Origin: Aequoribacter fuscus
GTDB taxonomy: Bacteria > Pseudomonadota > Gammaproteobacteria > Pseudomonadales > Halieaceae
Assembly: GCF_009910365.1 (NCBI RefSeq)
Contig: NZ_CP036423.1
Span: 310,001-374,000 of the forward strand
Direction of reading: 5' to 3'
Length of the DNA stretch: 64,000 bases
The position numbers and the translations under genes are program-made. Under the pieces are notes generated by a model. The model worked only from the letters and a program-made list of their open reading frames with translations. It had not been told where the DNA came from and ran no database searches. Below are positions 1-9,266 of this stretch, piece after piece (the first letter of the stretch is position 1; the number at the start of each line of letters is the position of its first letter).

Positions 1-71
1 AAGGATGGGACGCCATATAGATCCTCGACCTCGGCAGCAGTGAGGATTGATAGCCGCTTGTTTCTGCTCAT
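1..71 (-). CDS. tnpA: Tn3-family transposase, N-terminal fragment (cut by window edge)
   Basis: The visible codons encode the same N-terminus as the complete transposase at 18425-21445 (MSRNKRLSILTAAEVE...). The remainder lies before base 1. Whether this copy is intact cannot be told from the window. Start ATG at 69-71 is inside the same palindrome-flanked context as in the full copy. Confidence 0.9.
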   Translation of the reverse strand, partial: MSRNKRLSILTAAEVEDLYGVPS

Positions 72-161
72 TCTTTGACCTAAAGGTCGAAGAAGATACC
101 GAATTTCTCAGCGCATTAGAAACTAATAGCCCCCTGCAGCCCACGGATGGCGGGGCCTCCG

Positions 162-202
162 GCGGTTTTTGCAATATTTGGAGGCAAAATCCCTAGGACC
201 CC
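162..202. repeat. Terminal inverted repeat, right end of left Tn3 copy
   Basis: This 41-bp sequence is identical to 21536-21576 and is the reverse complement of 18349-18389. The outer end reads GGACCCC, the GGGG-type terminus usual for Tn3-family elements. Confidence 0.93.
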
Positions 203-645
203 TTGTTCGATCATTCAAGAGAAGGGAAGGAATAGCACCTGGAGCATGGCGAAAGCAACAGCGGCAGAAATTTACGTAAGTGCTCCTCAGTTCAGCAACA
301 CTGTCTCTCGAATCCATGTGATGTCGAGATATCGTCTTAGGTCTGTCAGTTTCAACTGGCATGGCTATTTTTGAAGATGATCAATTAAGTCACGATTTGA
401 CCATTTCGGTCATTCACCCTTGTTGGCGCACGCCGGACAATGGAGCGCGACTGTCTGATACCTCCGACGATGGAATAAGAAACCAGCGAGGTTCATCAAA
501 ATTCAAAGGTTCAATGTCTGCACGGATCAGATAGCGTCAAATACAAGTGTCAAGCAGTAGACACGTCGCCAGTAAAAACGATAACGAGATGGAGGTACGC
601 CCGGCGTAATGGGTTTGAGCCTCCGATAAAGTTGAAGAAATAGCG
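203..645. other. Gene-free stretch between Tn3 copy and MFS gene
   Basis: About 440 bases with no convincing gene. The short open frames here (for example 147-374 on the plus strand, which begins inside the transposon end) have no recognisable product. The stretch must hold the promoter of the transporter gene starting at 646. It may also carry debris from the event that joined cargo to transposon. No repeat or clear hairpin was seen. Confidence 0.5.
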
Positions 646-2148
646 ATGAACCAAAATATAAATACTACAGCTGCTTCAGCGAGTACACAGCCCGTAGCGG
701 GGCCGGTAAGCAACCACATCACCACTATTGAAAAGTTCCTTTACGGAGGCGGGAGCATGGCGCTCGCCGTGAAGAATGTCACGTTCAACATGTTCGTTCT
801 TCTCTTCTACAAACAGGTGTTGGGGTTATCGGGCACCTTGACGGGCTTAGCGATATTCATCAGTGTTATGTGGGACGCTGTATCGGATCCATTGATCGGG
901 TCATGGTCTGACCGCTTGCGCACCAGATTGGGCCGACGCCACCCGATGTTAATCGCCGGGACCATACCCCTTGGACTGTCCTTTGTCATGATCTTTAACC
1001 CTATCGAAGCTGTACAGGGCACACAATGGCCTTTGTTCGCTTGGTTACTGGTCTCTGTAGTTCTATTGAGAACCTTTCTTACGATGATCTGGATCCCGCT
1101 TGGTGCAATGGGCGCAGAGATTACCGACGACTATGCTGAACGTACGTCAATCGTTAGCTTTAGAACCAACATCGGCTGGATCGCAGGTATGTTACTACCA
1201 GTTATTGCATTACCTCTTCTTTTCGTAGGCACGAACGATCAAGATGGTCGTTTCATTGTCGAAAACTATACGCAGTACGGGTGGGTATGCTGCATTATTG
1301 TCATTATCTTCTGCTTTGCTTGTATAAGGGGAACATGGCGCTTCATCCCACGTCTAATCGCCGTCGGTAACCGTCACCGGCCAACCCCCGGCGCGATGGG
1401 TGTGCTTCGTGATGCAATTGAGACCTTCCATGACAGTAATTTTAGAAGGCTCATCGTACTGGACCTCTGTGTCGGCGCCACCTTTGGAATAACCGCTGCG
1501 TTGTTTATGGTTACGATGACGTACTACTGGGAGGTCAGTGTCGGCGAACTGTCTGTTCTCTCGACGGGCTCTCTGGTGGCCGCAGGACTTATCTTTCCAG
1601 CGACGAAGTACCTATCTGAACGTTGGGAGAAACAAACTATCCTGAAATTTGCCGTAATCGGCTTTATTATCAATACTCCCTGGCTGATTGTCGCCAGAAT
1701 GACGGACTGGGCGCCTGAAAACGGGACTCTCTTTCTATTTGCGCTTCTATATATTCAGGGAACAATTAATACCTTTCTTTCCATACTCCGCACGATTTCA
1801 CACCACTCCATTCTGGCTGACATTGCTGACGAGCATGAACTTCGCACCGGACGTCGACAAGAAGGTGTGCTATTTGCAGTAGCGGCCTTTGCCGAGAAGT
1901 TTGTGATGGGATTTGGCTACATTTTTGTGGGTCCCTTTCTGGATATCATTGGCCTTGAGGCAACGATGGCTCCCGGAGCTGTGCCGGAATCAATCCTTAC
2001 CTCCATTGGTATCGTGATTGGCCCTGTAATGACAATTATCCTGGTCATTCCCTTGTGGATGGTCTCTCGATTGGGCGTTAGCCGAGAACGGAGCAGGGAA
2101 GTCCAAGCTGCTCTGAGGTCCAGACAACTAGGGGAATCAGCAACGTAG
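646..2148 (+). CDS. MFS transporter, GPH (glycoside-pentoside-hexuronide) type
   Basis: Predicted inner-membrane secondary transporter of 500 residues with about 12 hydrophobic segments. The N-terminal third carries the GPH/MelB-like pattern: a Phe- and Leu-rich first helix, then LSGTLTGLAIFISVMWDAVS with DPLIGSWSDR, then a basic loop (RLRTRLGRRHP). Such proteins import sugars, glycosides or other organic solutes with a cation. It is the only plus-strand cargo gene at this end of the island and converges with the PQQ dehydrogenase at 2251. A clear paralogue sits in the host chromosome at 45375-46799, so the cargo pathway may bring a dedicated permease for its own substrate. The substrate is not predictable from sequence. 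Confidence 0.85.
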   Translation: MNQNINTTAASASTQPVAGPVSNHITTIEKFLYGGGSMALAVKNVTFNMFVLLFYKQVLGLSGTLTGLAIFISVMWDAVSDPLIGSWSDRLRTRLGRRHPMLIAGTIPLGLSFVMIFNPIEAVQGTQWPLFAWLLVSVVLLRTFLTMIWIPLGAMGAEITDDYAERTSIVSFRTNIGWIAGMLLPVIALPLLFVGTNDQDGRFIVENYTQYGWVCCIIVIIFCFACIRGTWRFIPRLIAVGNRHRPTPGAMGVLRDAIETFHDSNFRRLIVLDLCVGATFGITAALFMVTMTYYWEVSVGELSVLSTGSLVAAGLIFPATKYLSERWEKQTILKFAVIGFIINTPWLIVARMTDWAPENGTLFLFALLYIQGTINTFLSILRTISHHSILADIADEHELRTGRRQEGVLFAVAAFAEKFVMGFGYIFVGPFLDIIGLEATMAPGAVPESILTSIGIVIGPVMTIILVIPLWMVSRLGVSRERSREVQAALRSRQLGESAT

Positions 2149-2250
2149 TTCCGGTGGACTGGCTAATCGGTATATATCGGATCCCGTATGGATGCCTCGA
2201 TGTTCCAGATCTGATCCAAGCCAGCACCTGCCCCTGCCTCTGGGGGCGCT

Positions 2251-4428
2251 TTACTGTGCACTTACGGGTCGCTGCTCCCAGTCATCATTCGCTGCATCGA
2301 TCAGGTATGCCTTAAGTGATAGAGCGTCGTCCGACGACAGTACGTCCTTAAACGCCGGCATTCCCAGCTGTTCCAAGCCACCGTCAAGCACAATAACATT
2401 GAAGGCGCTGTAGACAGCTTCAGCGCTGCGCCGCAAGTCAGGAATGCGGCCGTTACTGACGGCAAACTGTCCGTGACATCGTTGACAATATTCCGCGTAG
2501 ATAGCTGCGCCTTGGCTGAGGATACTCATATCATCCGTCACTCTGGGTGGGGGCTTTGGTCGTTTCCTGGCGGGCTTGAGCGGAGGCAGTTCGTGGCCCG
2601 CGCCTACCTTGAAGGCCAGAACTCGACTGGGAGGAGGCTGTAGCCCTGAGCCAAGATCCAGCCCATAGGTTTGACCCAAAATCCCACCCCAACCCACGGT
2701 CACCGCTACATATTGCACGCCGTCGATAGCATAAGTTATCGGGGATCCTACAATCCCCGCCTGGGTTGGAAATGTCCACAGTGACGCCCCGGAACGGGCA
2801 TCAAGAGCTTCAAAATATCCATCCCCTCGGCCCTGAAAGACCAGGTCGCCGGCCGTCGAGAGCGTGCCGCCATTCCACGCAAGATCACGGTTCACGCGCC
2901 AGGCAGCTTTTTGGTCACGCGGATTCCAGGCCGTTAAGAAGCCCCTGGCAGCCTGCCTGATGTCTTTTTGGTCCTGCGCATCATCTCCCATAAGATCGGC
3001 AGAGTAGGTGGTATTCGTGTTCCATTGGCCCCATTGGTGAGGCTTGGAGTTGCCTTCGAAAAGATAGTCGATCTCTAGTGTGGGTATGTACACCAGCCCT
3101 GTTCCAGGATGATGGGACATGGGGTGCCAGTTGTGAGCCCCATAGGGAGAGGGCGCGACGAACTGTGATTCGGTAGAATAATCCATCCCGGGCACTTCCA
3201 CCGGCCGGCCAGTAGCCAGGTTATAGTGGCTAGCCCAGGTTACTTCTGCGAAGGGTTCGGCGGACAGGAGCTGACCTGTTTCCCGATCAATGATAAAGAA
3301 AAAGCCATTTTTGGGAGCGTGCCATATCACCCTGCGCGCCGTACCTTGCCAGTTCATTTCTGCTAGCATGATGGGCTGAGTGGCCGTGTAATCCCATGTC
3401 TCAGCGGGGGTCTCCTGAAAGTGCCAGATATATGCGCCGGTATCTGGATCAAGTGCCACGATCGACGAGAGGAATAGATTGTCGCCTCCCTGCGGACTTC
3501 TTACCCGCCTATTCCAGGGAGACCCGTTTCCAACACCTATATAGAGTTGATCCAGATCAGTGTCATAAACGATAGAATCCCAGACGGTGCCACCGCCACC
3601 GGCATTCCACCACTCTCCCGTCCATGTTAATGCAGCCTGTTCAAGTGCCTCGCTTTCCTGGCCGACTTCGGGGTTGCCTGGCACCGTATAGAAGCGCCAC
3701 ACCAGTTCGCCTGAATCCGCATCGTATGCGCTCACAAATCCCCTGGCACCGAATTCTGCCCCTCCATTCCCGATAAATACTTTGCCCTTTGCGGCTCTGG
3801 GCGCTCCGGTTATGGTGTACGGGTACTTGGATGTGTCTGCCGTCTTTATGTCCCATAGGACCCTGCCGGTTGAAGCCTCGAGAGCCACCAGACGGGCATC
3901 TAACGTGCCGACAAAAACCTTTCCTTGATAAATGGCCACGCCTCGATTCACGACGTCGCAGCAGGCCATTTTCCCCCACTCCTTAGGTACTTCTGGGTCG
4001 TAGCGCCAGATCAATCTGCCATCGGAAGCATCCAGCGCATACACAACGCTCCAGTTGCCGGTCACATACATGACGCCGTCAACTACCAGCGGAGTTGCCT
4101 CCAACCCGCGGTTGTAATCGGTATCGAAGTGCCAATCGAGGCCAAGGTCGGTGATGTTGTCGCTGTCTATCTGGGCCAGGCGGCTATATCGTTGCTCATC
4201 ATAATCAAGCCCATAGCTGAGCCAATTACTTTCCGACGGGGAAGCAATCCGAGCCGTGTCTATATTGCGTGTAGACTTTTCAATACCCACTGAAGAGGGT
4301 GACTTAGAACTTGCCCATAGTTGTATCGAAAAACTTGTTGCTAAGACGCTAATCAGCGATAACCGAAGTATCATATGTACTGTGCGGTTGGGCCCGTTCG
4401 TCCACCGCAAGCCACTACGATATAGCAT
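2251..4428 (-). CDS. PQQ-dependent alcohol dehydrogenase with C-terminal cytochrome c domain (quinohaemoprotein)
   Basis: Periplasmic oxidation of primary or secondary alcohols with PQQ, passing electrons through its own haem c. 725 residues. A Sec signal with an unusually long basic n-region ends near LWA-SS, around residue 40. The eight-bladed propeller region carries the vicinal cysteine pair ACCDVVNRG that contacts PQQ, WNAGGGGTVWDS, and the catalytic Asp in ETWDYTATQ. The residue two after that Asp is Thr, as in calcium enzymes, not the Asp of lanthanide enzymes. A CQRCH haem site and a later Met (LGMPAF) form the cytochrome domain near residues 625-715. A strong AGGAG lies 8 bases before the ATG at 4428, which supports this start over the internal Met19. 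It is last in the minus-strand cargo series. PQQ must come from the host, which has a second PQQ enzyme at 47908. Confidence 0.92.
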   Translation of the reverse strand: MLYRSGLRWTNGPNRTVHMILRLSLISVLATSFSIQLWASSKSPSSVGIEKSTRNIDTARIASPSESNWLSYGLDYDEQRYSRLAQIDSDNITDLGLDWHFDTDYNRGLEATPLVVDGVMYVTGNWSVVYALDASDGRLIWRYDPEVPKEWGKMACCDVVNRGVAIYQGKVFVGTLDARLVALEASTGRVLWDIKTADTSKYPYTITGAPRAAKGKVFIGNGGAEFGARGFVSAYDADSGELVWRFYTVPGNPEVGQESEALEQAALTWTGEWWNAGGGGTVWDSIVYDTDLDQLYIGVGNGSPWNRRVRSPQGGDNLFLSSIVALDPDTGAYIWHFQETPAETWDYTATQPIMLAEMNWQGTARRVIWHAPKNGFFFIIDRETGQLLSAEPFAEVTWASHYNLATGRPVEVPGMDYSTESQFVAPSPYGAHNWHPMSHHPGTGLVYIPTLEIDYLFEGNSKPHQWGQWNTNTTYSADLMGDDAQDQKDIRQAARGFLTAWNPRDQKAAWRVNRDLAWNGGTLSTAGDLVFQGRGDGYFEALDARSGASLWTFPTQAGIVGSPITYAIDGVQYVAVTVGWGGILGQTYGLDLGSGLQPPPSRVLAFKVGAGHELPPLKPARKRPKPPPRVTDDMSILSQGAAIYAEYCQRCHGQFAVSNGRIPDLRRSAEAVYSAFNVIVLDGGLEQLGMPAFKDVLSSDDALSLKAYLIDAANDDWEQRPVSAQ

Positions 4429-4612
4429 AGATAACTCCTTTTCGGGACCGGTTCCCTACCAGATCGCCAACTTGAACATTGATTGGGTACTTTATGGAAT
4501 CAAAACAAAGTGTGCCGGCGAAGCCTATTTGTCCTAGATGATTGCTTCTACTTGAAAACTTTACTGGACAAGGCATATCCCACTGTAACATCCGTTCGCC
4601 AAACGTAAAAAA

Positions 4613-4634
4613 GCCCGGCTGAAATCAGCCGGGC
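4613..4634 (-). terminator. Intrinsic terminator after TonB-dependent receptor gene
   Basis: A perfect 9-bp stem (GCCCGGCTG / CAGCCGGGC) with a 4-base loop is followed on the minus strand by a run of six T. It lies 26 bases past the receptor stop codon, so the receptor and the PQQ dehydrogenase are probably separate transcription units, at least in part. Confidence 0.9.
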
Positions 4635-4659
4635 AAGCAGGGATGGTGCCGCAGGACCA

Positions 4660-7329
4660 TCAGAAGTCCTTTCTTAAAGTCAGGCCGTATGTCCTAGGCT
4701 CCTGGACAAACTGGCCTCGGGCGCGATCGCCGGTAAAGCCTCGAAGGGGGATGTTGAACGTGTTGAACTTGGTACGCTCATCAAACACATTGTTCCCCCA
4801 GACCTCAATCGACACTTTGTGCTCCAACATAGTCAGGCCGAATCGCAGGTCAACCTTGGTGTTCGAATCCTGGATGTCACCCGGCAGAGGAACTGCAGCG
4901 TCTACGGCCGCCCTGACCTCTGCTTCAGTTGTCAATCCTGCAACGTTAGGCCGTTCGGTGGGCAGGGTACTGGTTCTTCTCTCTGATTCATAGCGAGCCG
5001 AGCCATAGGCGAAAAAGGCCCAGTTGCCATCAAAGACGGGTTGATAGTAGTTCGCAGACAGTACACCGACCCACTCAGAGGAGTTGGTTAACGGAGCGCC
5101 GCACAAAGGCAGGATTTGGGATGAGAAGTCTGATGCATTGGGATTAAAGGTTGAGCAGTCACTGGGGTGCTCAGCGTCCGTATAGGTTATACCCAGGTTC
5201 ATGCCGAAGCTCTCAGTAAACTGCACAGTTGATTCTACCTCGACACCCTGGCTTTTTGTTTTGGGGACATTGAACGTCTGGAACCGTGTGCCATCGTACT
5301 CAAGTACCTGGAAGTCCTCGAAGTCCTGGTAGAAAATTGCCATATTCACCCGGGCGCGATTTTCCCAGAAATCGGTTTTTAAGCCGACTTCAAAGGCATC
5401 CACGGTTTCAGAGTCAAACCGTGGATCATCGCCGCCTGCACCTGAGGATACATCAAGATTGAATCCACCTGATTTGAATCCGTGCGTGAAGCTGGCATAA
5501 ACATTGGTGTTGTCATTAAGGTGATAGGTGCCATTGACGGTATATGTCAGCTCTTCATCCTCAAATTTTTCATCAAAGGGCCGCGGCATGAAATCCACTA
5601 ACCACGCGGTAGCGGGGTTAGTCGCATACGGTACAAAGAAGTCATCCGGATCATCCGGATCATAGAAGGGTGCTGTGAACACCCAGCAGTTGGTCGTGAT
5701 GGCGGCCCCTAGGCGGCCAAGACTCAATCCTGGCGTTACGCTGTAGAAGGGTATGCTGTTTTCCAAGTTCTCAAAGCTCGCGAAACAGGCGTTATGCTGT
5801 CCGTCTACCTGCTCCTGCATTGAACCGTCTTTCTCTTCCTTAACGTAACGCAAGCCCAGAGTTACATCGAGTTTGTCGGTCACGGAGAACACATTGTGGG
5901 TGAAGATCGACCAGGTTTCGCTTTCCTGGGAAGCATGGGGAGAACCGAAGTCTGATACGGCGTCTACTCCACCGGAGACAAAATTCAGCTCATTCCATGT
6001 GGGCTGACCAAATGCACCAATACTCCAGCCAATTTGCATCTCCTCCTCAAACTGGAGTGTGTATTTCTGATCCAACTCCTCATAACCGTAGTAGGCGCCG
6101 ACCATCCAATCCAATCGATCATTGAAGGCCAGTCCATTTAACCGAATTTCGTGGCTATAAGCTTCGGTTTCGGTACCGTTCATGGACTTGTAGTCGCGCT
6201 CAGGATTAAGCGCGCGGCCGGCTGGCGTGTCACCAACAGAGTAAATCGCGTTCTGCGTATAGTCCGCTCGCTCGGAGTCAGCGAATCCTTCGTTATACCC
6301 GCCCAAATAGGTCAAATCGCCAAGAGGGGTTTCTACATTGTACTCGACGGTGATCCCCCAACCTCGACTGGGGTTGCGATAAAAGTCATCAACAGCTTTT
6401 GAATCATCCAGCGCGTCTCTACCGACGAGGTCGGGTGGAACGCCCGCATTTTCGCCAAGACCAAGTTCGGGATCCACATAAGGTAATACGTTATCAAGGA
6501 GGAACTGCGAGTCATTGCGCCAAACCGCGAGGCAACACTTGTCGTCACCCTCTCCATAGCCGGCAGTTACCCGCAGTTCGCCTGCTTCTTCGGCATTCCA
6601 CAACATATCCGCCCGGACCGAGCTTCGATCGCGACTGATATTGTCACCGCCAAAGCCGCCATCAATGAAGCCATCGCGCTTTCGGATAGAGCCGGTCACT
6701 TTTAACGCGAGAGTGTCCTCTATAAGCGGCATGTTGACGCCAACTTGGCCAGCGCCGAGGTCATAGTTGCCTGTGGTCAGGTTGCCGAAATAGCCAAATC
6801 TCTCCAGGTCCGGACGCTTGGTGTGGATGACCAATGCGCCAGCCGAGGTATTCCGACCAAACAAGGTGCCCTGAGGCCCCCGCAACAGCTCAATGCGCTC
6901 TATGTCTACCAGATCTCCGAGAACGCCGCCTGGCCGGGGCCGATAGAAACCGTCGACAAAAACCCCAACGGAACTTTCAAATCCGATGTTGTTGCCCGTG
7001 GTGCCAACACCCCGGACTCTGAGTACGACGCCACCTGTCGCTGAATCAGATGTATTGATATTGAAGCTGGGTGCCACTCGCTCAAGTGCCAGTATGTCAT
7101 TCACCCCGGCATTCTCAAGGGTTTCTGACGTCATGACAGTGATAGCTATCGGCACATCTTGGACACTGGTGCTACGCTTCGTTGCAGTAACGACAACTTC
7201 CTCAAGGGCTGCTGGGCCGGATTGGGCACTGGCTAGATTGGGGGCGATTAGCGTGCCGGAGACCACGACGCTGGCGAGCATAACGGAGCGTGACAGGGCG
7301 GTTTTGGGAAAAGAACAGCTTTTACTCAT
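4660..7329 (-). CDS. TonB-dependent outer-membrane receptor
   Basis: Active uptake across the outer membrane, powered by TonB-ExbBD. The open frame could start at 7422, but the ATG at 7329 is preferred. It has GGGAG upstream and gives a normal signal peptide (MSKSCSFPKTALSRSVMLAS... to ASAQ) on an 889-residue protein. Next come a TonB box (LEEVVVTATKR), a plug domain with RVRGVG and the LLRGPQGTLFGRNTSAGAL signature, and a long barrel ending in the expected aromatic residue (TLRKDF). It resembles the receptors of Sphingomonadales and marine gammaproteobacteria that carry carbohydrates or hydrophobic organics rather than typical iron-siderophore receptors, but the ligand is unknown. It sits between an acyl-CoA synthetase and the PQQ dehydrogenase and is presumably the entry gate for the island's substrate. 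Confidence 0.93.
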   Translation of the reverse strand: MSKSCSFPKTALSRSVMLASVVVSGTLIAPNLASAQSGPAALEEVVVTATKRSTSVQDVPIAITVMTSETLENAGVNDILALERVAPSFNINTSDSATGGVVLRVRGVGTTGNNIGFESSVGVFVDGFYRPRPGGVLGDLVDIERIELLRGPQGTLFGRNTSAGALVIHTKRPDLERFGYFGNLTTGNYDLGAGQVGVNMPLIEDTLALKVTGSIRKRDGFIDGGFGGDNISRDRSSVRADMLWNAEEAGELRVTAGYGEGDDKCCLAVWRNDSQFLLDNVLPYVDPELGLGENAGVPPDLVGRDALDDSKAVDDFYRNPSRGWGITVEYNVETPLGDLTYLGGYNEGFADSERADYTQNAIYSVGDTPAGRALNPERDYKSMNGTETEAYSHEIRLNGLAFNDRLDWMVGAYYGYEELDQKYTLQFEEEMQIGWSIGAFGQPTWNELNFVSGGVDAVSDFGSPHASQESETWSIFTHNVFSVTDKLDVTLGLRYVKEEKDGSMQEQVDGQHNACFASFENLENSIPFYSVTPGLSLGRLGAAITTNCWVFTAPFYDPDDPDDFFVPYATNPATAWLVDFMPRPFDEKFEDEELTYTVNGTYHLNDNTNVYASFTHGFKSGGFNLDVSSGAGGDDPRFDSETVDAFEVGLKTDFWENRARVNMAIFYQDFEDFQVLEYDGTRFQTFNVPKTKSQGVEVESTVQFTESFGMNLGITYTDAEHPSDCSTFNPNASDFSSQILPLCGAPLTNSSEWVGVLSANYYQPVFDGNWAFFAYGSARYESERRTSTLPTERPNVAGLTTEAEVRAAVDAAVPLPGDIQDSNTKVDLRFGLTMLEHKVSIEVWGNNVFDERTKFNTFNIPLRGFTGDRARGQFVQEPRTYGLTLRKDF

Positions 7330-7438
7330 TATAGGACTCCCTAATATGGTTGATATTATTTTGCAGTTCTCGTTGCGAGTATATGGGGACGCAACTTGGC
7401 GCAGAATGTTTGGCCTGCTCAATTATTGATAGTTCTGC

Positions 7439-9130
7439 TCATTGATGGCTGTCAAAAGGCAGACCCAGATCGCCTATGTGCTCTTGGCGTAGACGACGCT
7501 TGTCGATCTTGCCGGATGCTATTCTGGGCAATTGCTCTGTACACAGTTTCAAGTACTCAGGCACTTTGAATTTGGCTAGCTTCGATTGCAGATAGTCAGA
7601 AATTGCGACATTTTTTGCATCCGCGCTTATGTAAAGTGTCGCGGCAACGGTTTCTCCTAGACGTTCATCAGGCACACCATAAACGCTGGCTTCTATCACG
7701 TCAGGATGATCCAGCAAGGCGTCTTCTACCTCGCCACAGCCAATGTTCTCACCACCCCGAATAATGAGTTGCTTAATGCGGTCGACCACATAAAGATGCC
7801 CGTCATTGATATAGGCTACATCACCAGTTCGGAACCACTCTCCGACAAATGACTCTTTGTTGGCCTGGGGCTGATTCCAATATCCGTGAATTACAGAGGT
7901 GCCCCGGACAACGAGTTCACCTCGATCCCCAGGAGGCAAAAAGCTGCCCTGTTCATCAATCGTTGAAACTTCCAGTACTGCAGAGCACATGCCAGACGAG
8001 TTGGGATTTTTTAGGTAGTCCGCCCCGTAAATACCGGTACCAATCGAATTGGTTTCGGTCATTCCCCAGCCAGTAAAGGGCGCGGCATTTTTTAGCGATT
8101 GTCCAATGTCCTTCACCTGGGACGTAGCACGCGCGGATCCTCCGCCACCTGTTGAGCGTAGACTTTCTAAATTTCTGTGTGATCGTTTTGCATACTCAAC
8201 TAAATCACCGGTCATCGCTGGTGTCCCAACAAAGGTCGATATGCCTTCGTTATCGATGATATCTGCAGCGGTGGCCGCATCCCATTTGTACATGGAGACG
8301 ATCTTCCTTTGCGTGCGGAAGGCAGATAGCAACACTGCGTGCAGTCCATCCACGTGGAACAACGGCATTGCCAGTAAGGCGGTGCTCTGAGATTTTGCTG
8401 CGCTTCCTATTTTCTCCTGATCAAATTCGCCGTTCTCCATTATGAAATGAGTGACGAAGTCGACCTCCCACGAAAGTAGCGCCGCGAGAATGTTGCGGTG
8501 AGTAGATACGGATCCCTTGGGGTGGCCAGTTGAACCGGATGTAAACAGTATTACCGCATCGTCGTCCGGGTGAATACCTACCGATGGCATAGGGTCGTTG
8601 GAGCTTGTCAGTGTGTCTATTGGAGTGGTCGAGTCTGACGGGGCTGCACGTACGGCGATGATATGGGGAGTAGACTCCGGAGCGATGTGGGAGATACGTT
8701 CTATCCGCTCCTGGTCCGCTATGACCACGGTAACGCCCGTGAGCTTAAACGCATAGTCGATTTCTTCCGGCTGCCACCAGGCATTAATTGCTACCGCGAT
8801 AGCGCCAATGGACGTTATGGCTTCAAGGGCAATGGGCCATTCCGGGTAGTTGCGCATCGCTATAGCAACGCGGTCCCCATGTTTCACGCCATATCGACTC
8901 TGCAGTTGCTGAGCCAGGCTTGCGGCCATTCGATAGACTTCTTGAAAGGTATAGCATTCGTCTTCATAGGCATAGAACGGCTCATCGCTGAGATTGTCCT
9001 CATAGAGCTGACGGAGAGACTGAGGGCCGTTTACAAACCACTTTTGCGTGGCGCCCTTGACTTCAACTTCTTGGAGCTCCCAAGGCGCCTTCTCGGAGGT
9101 CACCATTCCCACCACGTCGTGTCGATTCAT
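7439..9130 (-). CDS. AMP-forming acyl-CoA synthetase (ANL superfamily)
   Basis: Activates a carboxylic acid with ATP and CoA to its acyl-CoA through an acyl-adenylate. 563 residues, the usual family length. Motifs in order: P-loop FTSGSTGHPKGSV, GWGMTETN (A5 region), WFRTGDVAYINDGHLYVVDR with the hinge Asp, KQLIIRGGENI, and the catalytic lysine in PRIASGKIDKR. A large insertion (VTHFIMENGEFDQEKIGSAA...) follows the P-loop region. Start: AAGGA lies close to the ATG at 9130. Met9 (9106) is a weaker alternative. Its substrate is likely larger than acetate, since a true Acs follows at 9267. Context suggests it activates an acid produced from the island's substrate. Confidence 0.9.
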   Translation of the reverse strand: MNRHDVVGMVTSEKAPWELQEVEVKGATQKWFVNGPQSLRQLYEDNLSDEPFYAYEDECYTFQEVYRMAASLAQQLQSRYGVKHGDRVAIAMRNYPEWPIALEAITSIGAIAVAINAWWQPEEIDYAFKLTGVTVVIADQERIERISHIAPESTPHIIAVRAAPSDSTTPIDTLTSSNDPMPSVGIHPDDDAVILFTSGSTGHPKGSVSTHRNILAALLSWEVDFVTHFIMENGEFDQEKIGSAAKSQSTALLAMPLFHVDGLHAVLLSAFRTQRKIVSMYKWDAATAADIIDNEGISTFVGTPAMTGDLVEYAKRSHRNLESLRSTGGGGSARATSQVKDIGQSLKNAAPFTGWGMTETNSIGTGIYGADYLKNPNSSGMCSAVLEVSTIDEQGSFLPPGDRGELVVRGTSVIHGYWNQPQANKESFVGEWFRTGDVAYINDGHLYVVDRIKQLIIRGGENIGCGEVEDALLDHPDVIEASVYGVPDERLGETVAATLYISADAKNVAISDYLQSKLAKFKVPEYLKLCTEQLPRIASGKIDKRRLRQEHIGDLGLPFDSHQ

Positions 9131-9266
9131 CGTCCTTGTAGCCCATCCACTGCCATATTATTGTCAGGACTATTGGTATCAAGAACTGGGCTAATCGATA
9201 CATGACATTAATGCCAAATTGTTGATATATCTGATCACTTATCGAGAATCACCTGCATTTTGAGAA

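Larger units (their letters stand above)
1..202 (-). mobile_element. Tn3-family element, left copy (right-hand end only)
   Basis: This is the right end of an element identical over 202 bases to the complete copy at 18349-21576. It contains the first codons of tnpA on the minus strand (start ATG at 69-71), the tnpA-proximal palindrome (71-94) and the 41-bp terminal repeat at 162-202. Cargo DNA starts at 203. Sequence identity implies recent duplication or gene conversion of the two copies. Confidence 0.93.

Noticed and set aside
2230-2247. GCCCC/GGGGC hairpin between the MFS and PQQ dehydrogenase genes
   Set aside because: No T-run on either strand and an imperfect loop; not called a terminator.
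2251-4428. Lanthanide-dependent (XoxF/PedH-like) dehydrogenase
   Set aside because: The extra metal-binding Asp two residues after the catalytic Asp is Thr here (WDYTAT), so a calcium enzyme is more likely.
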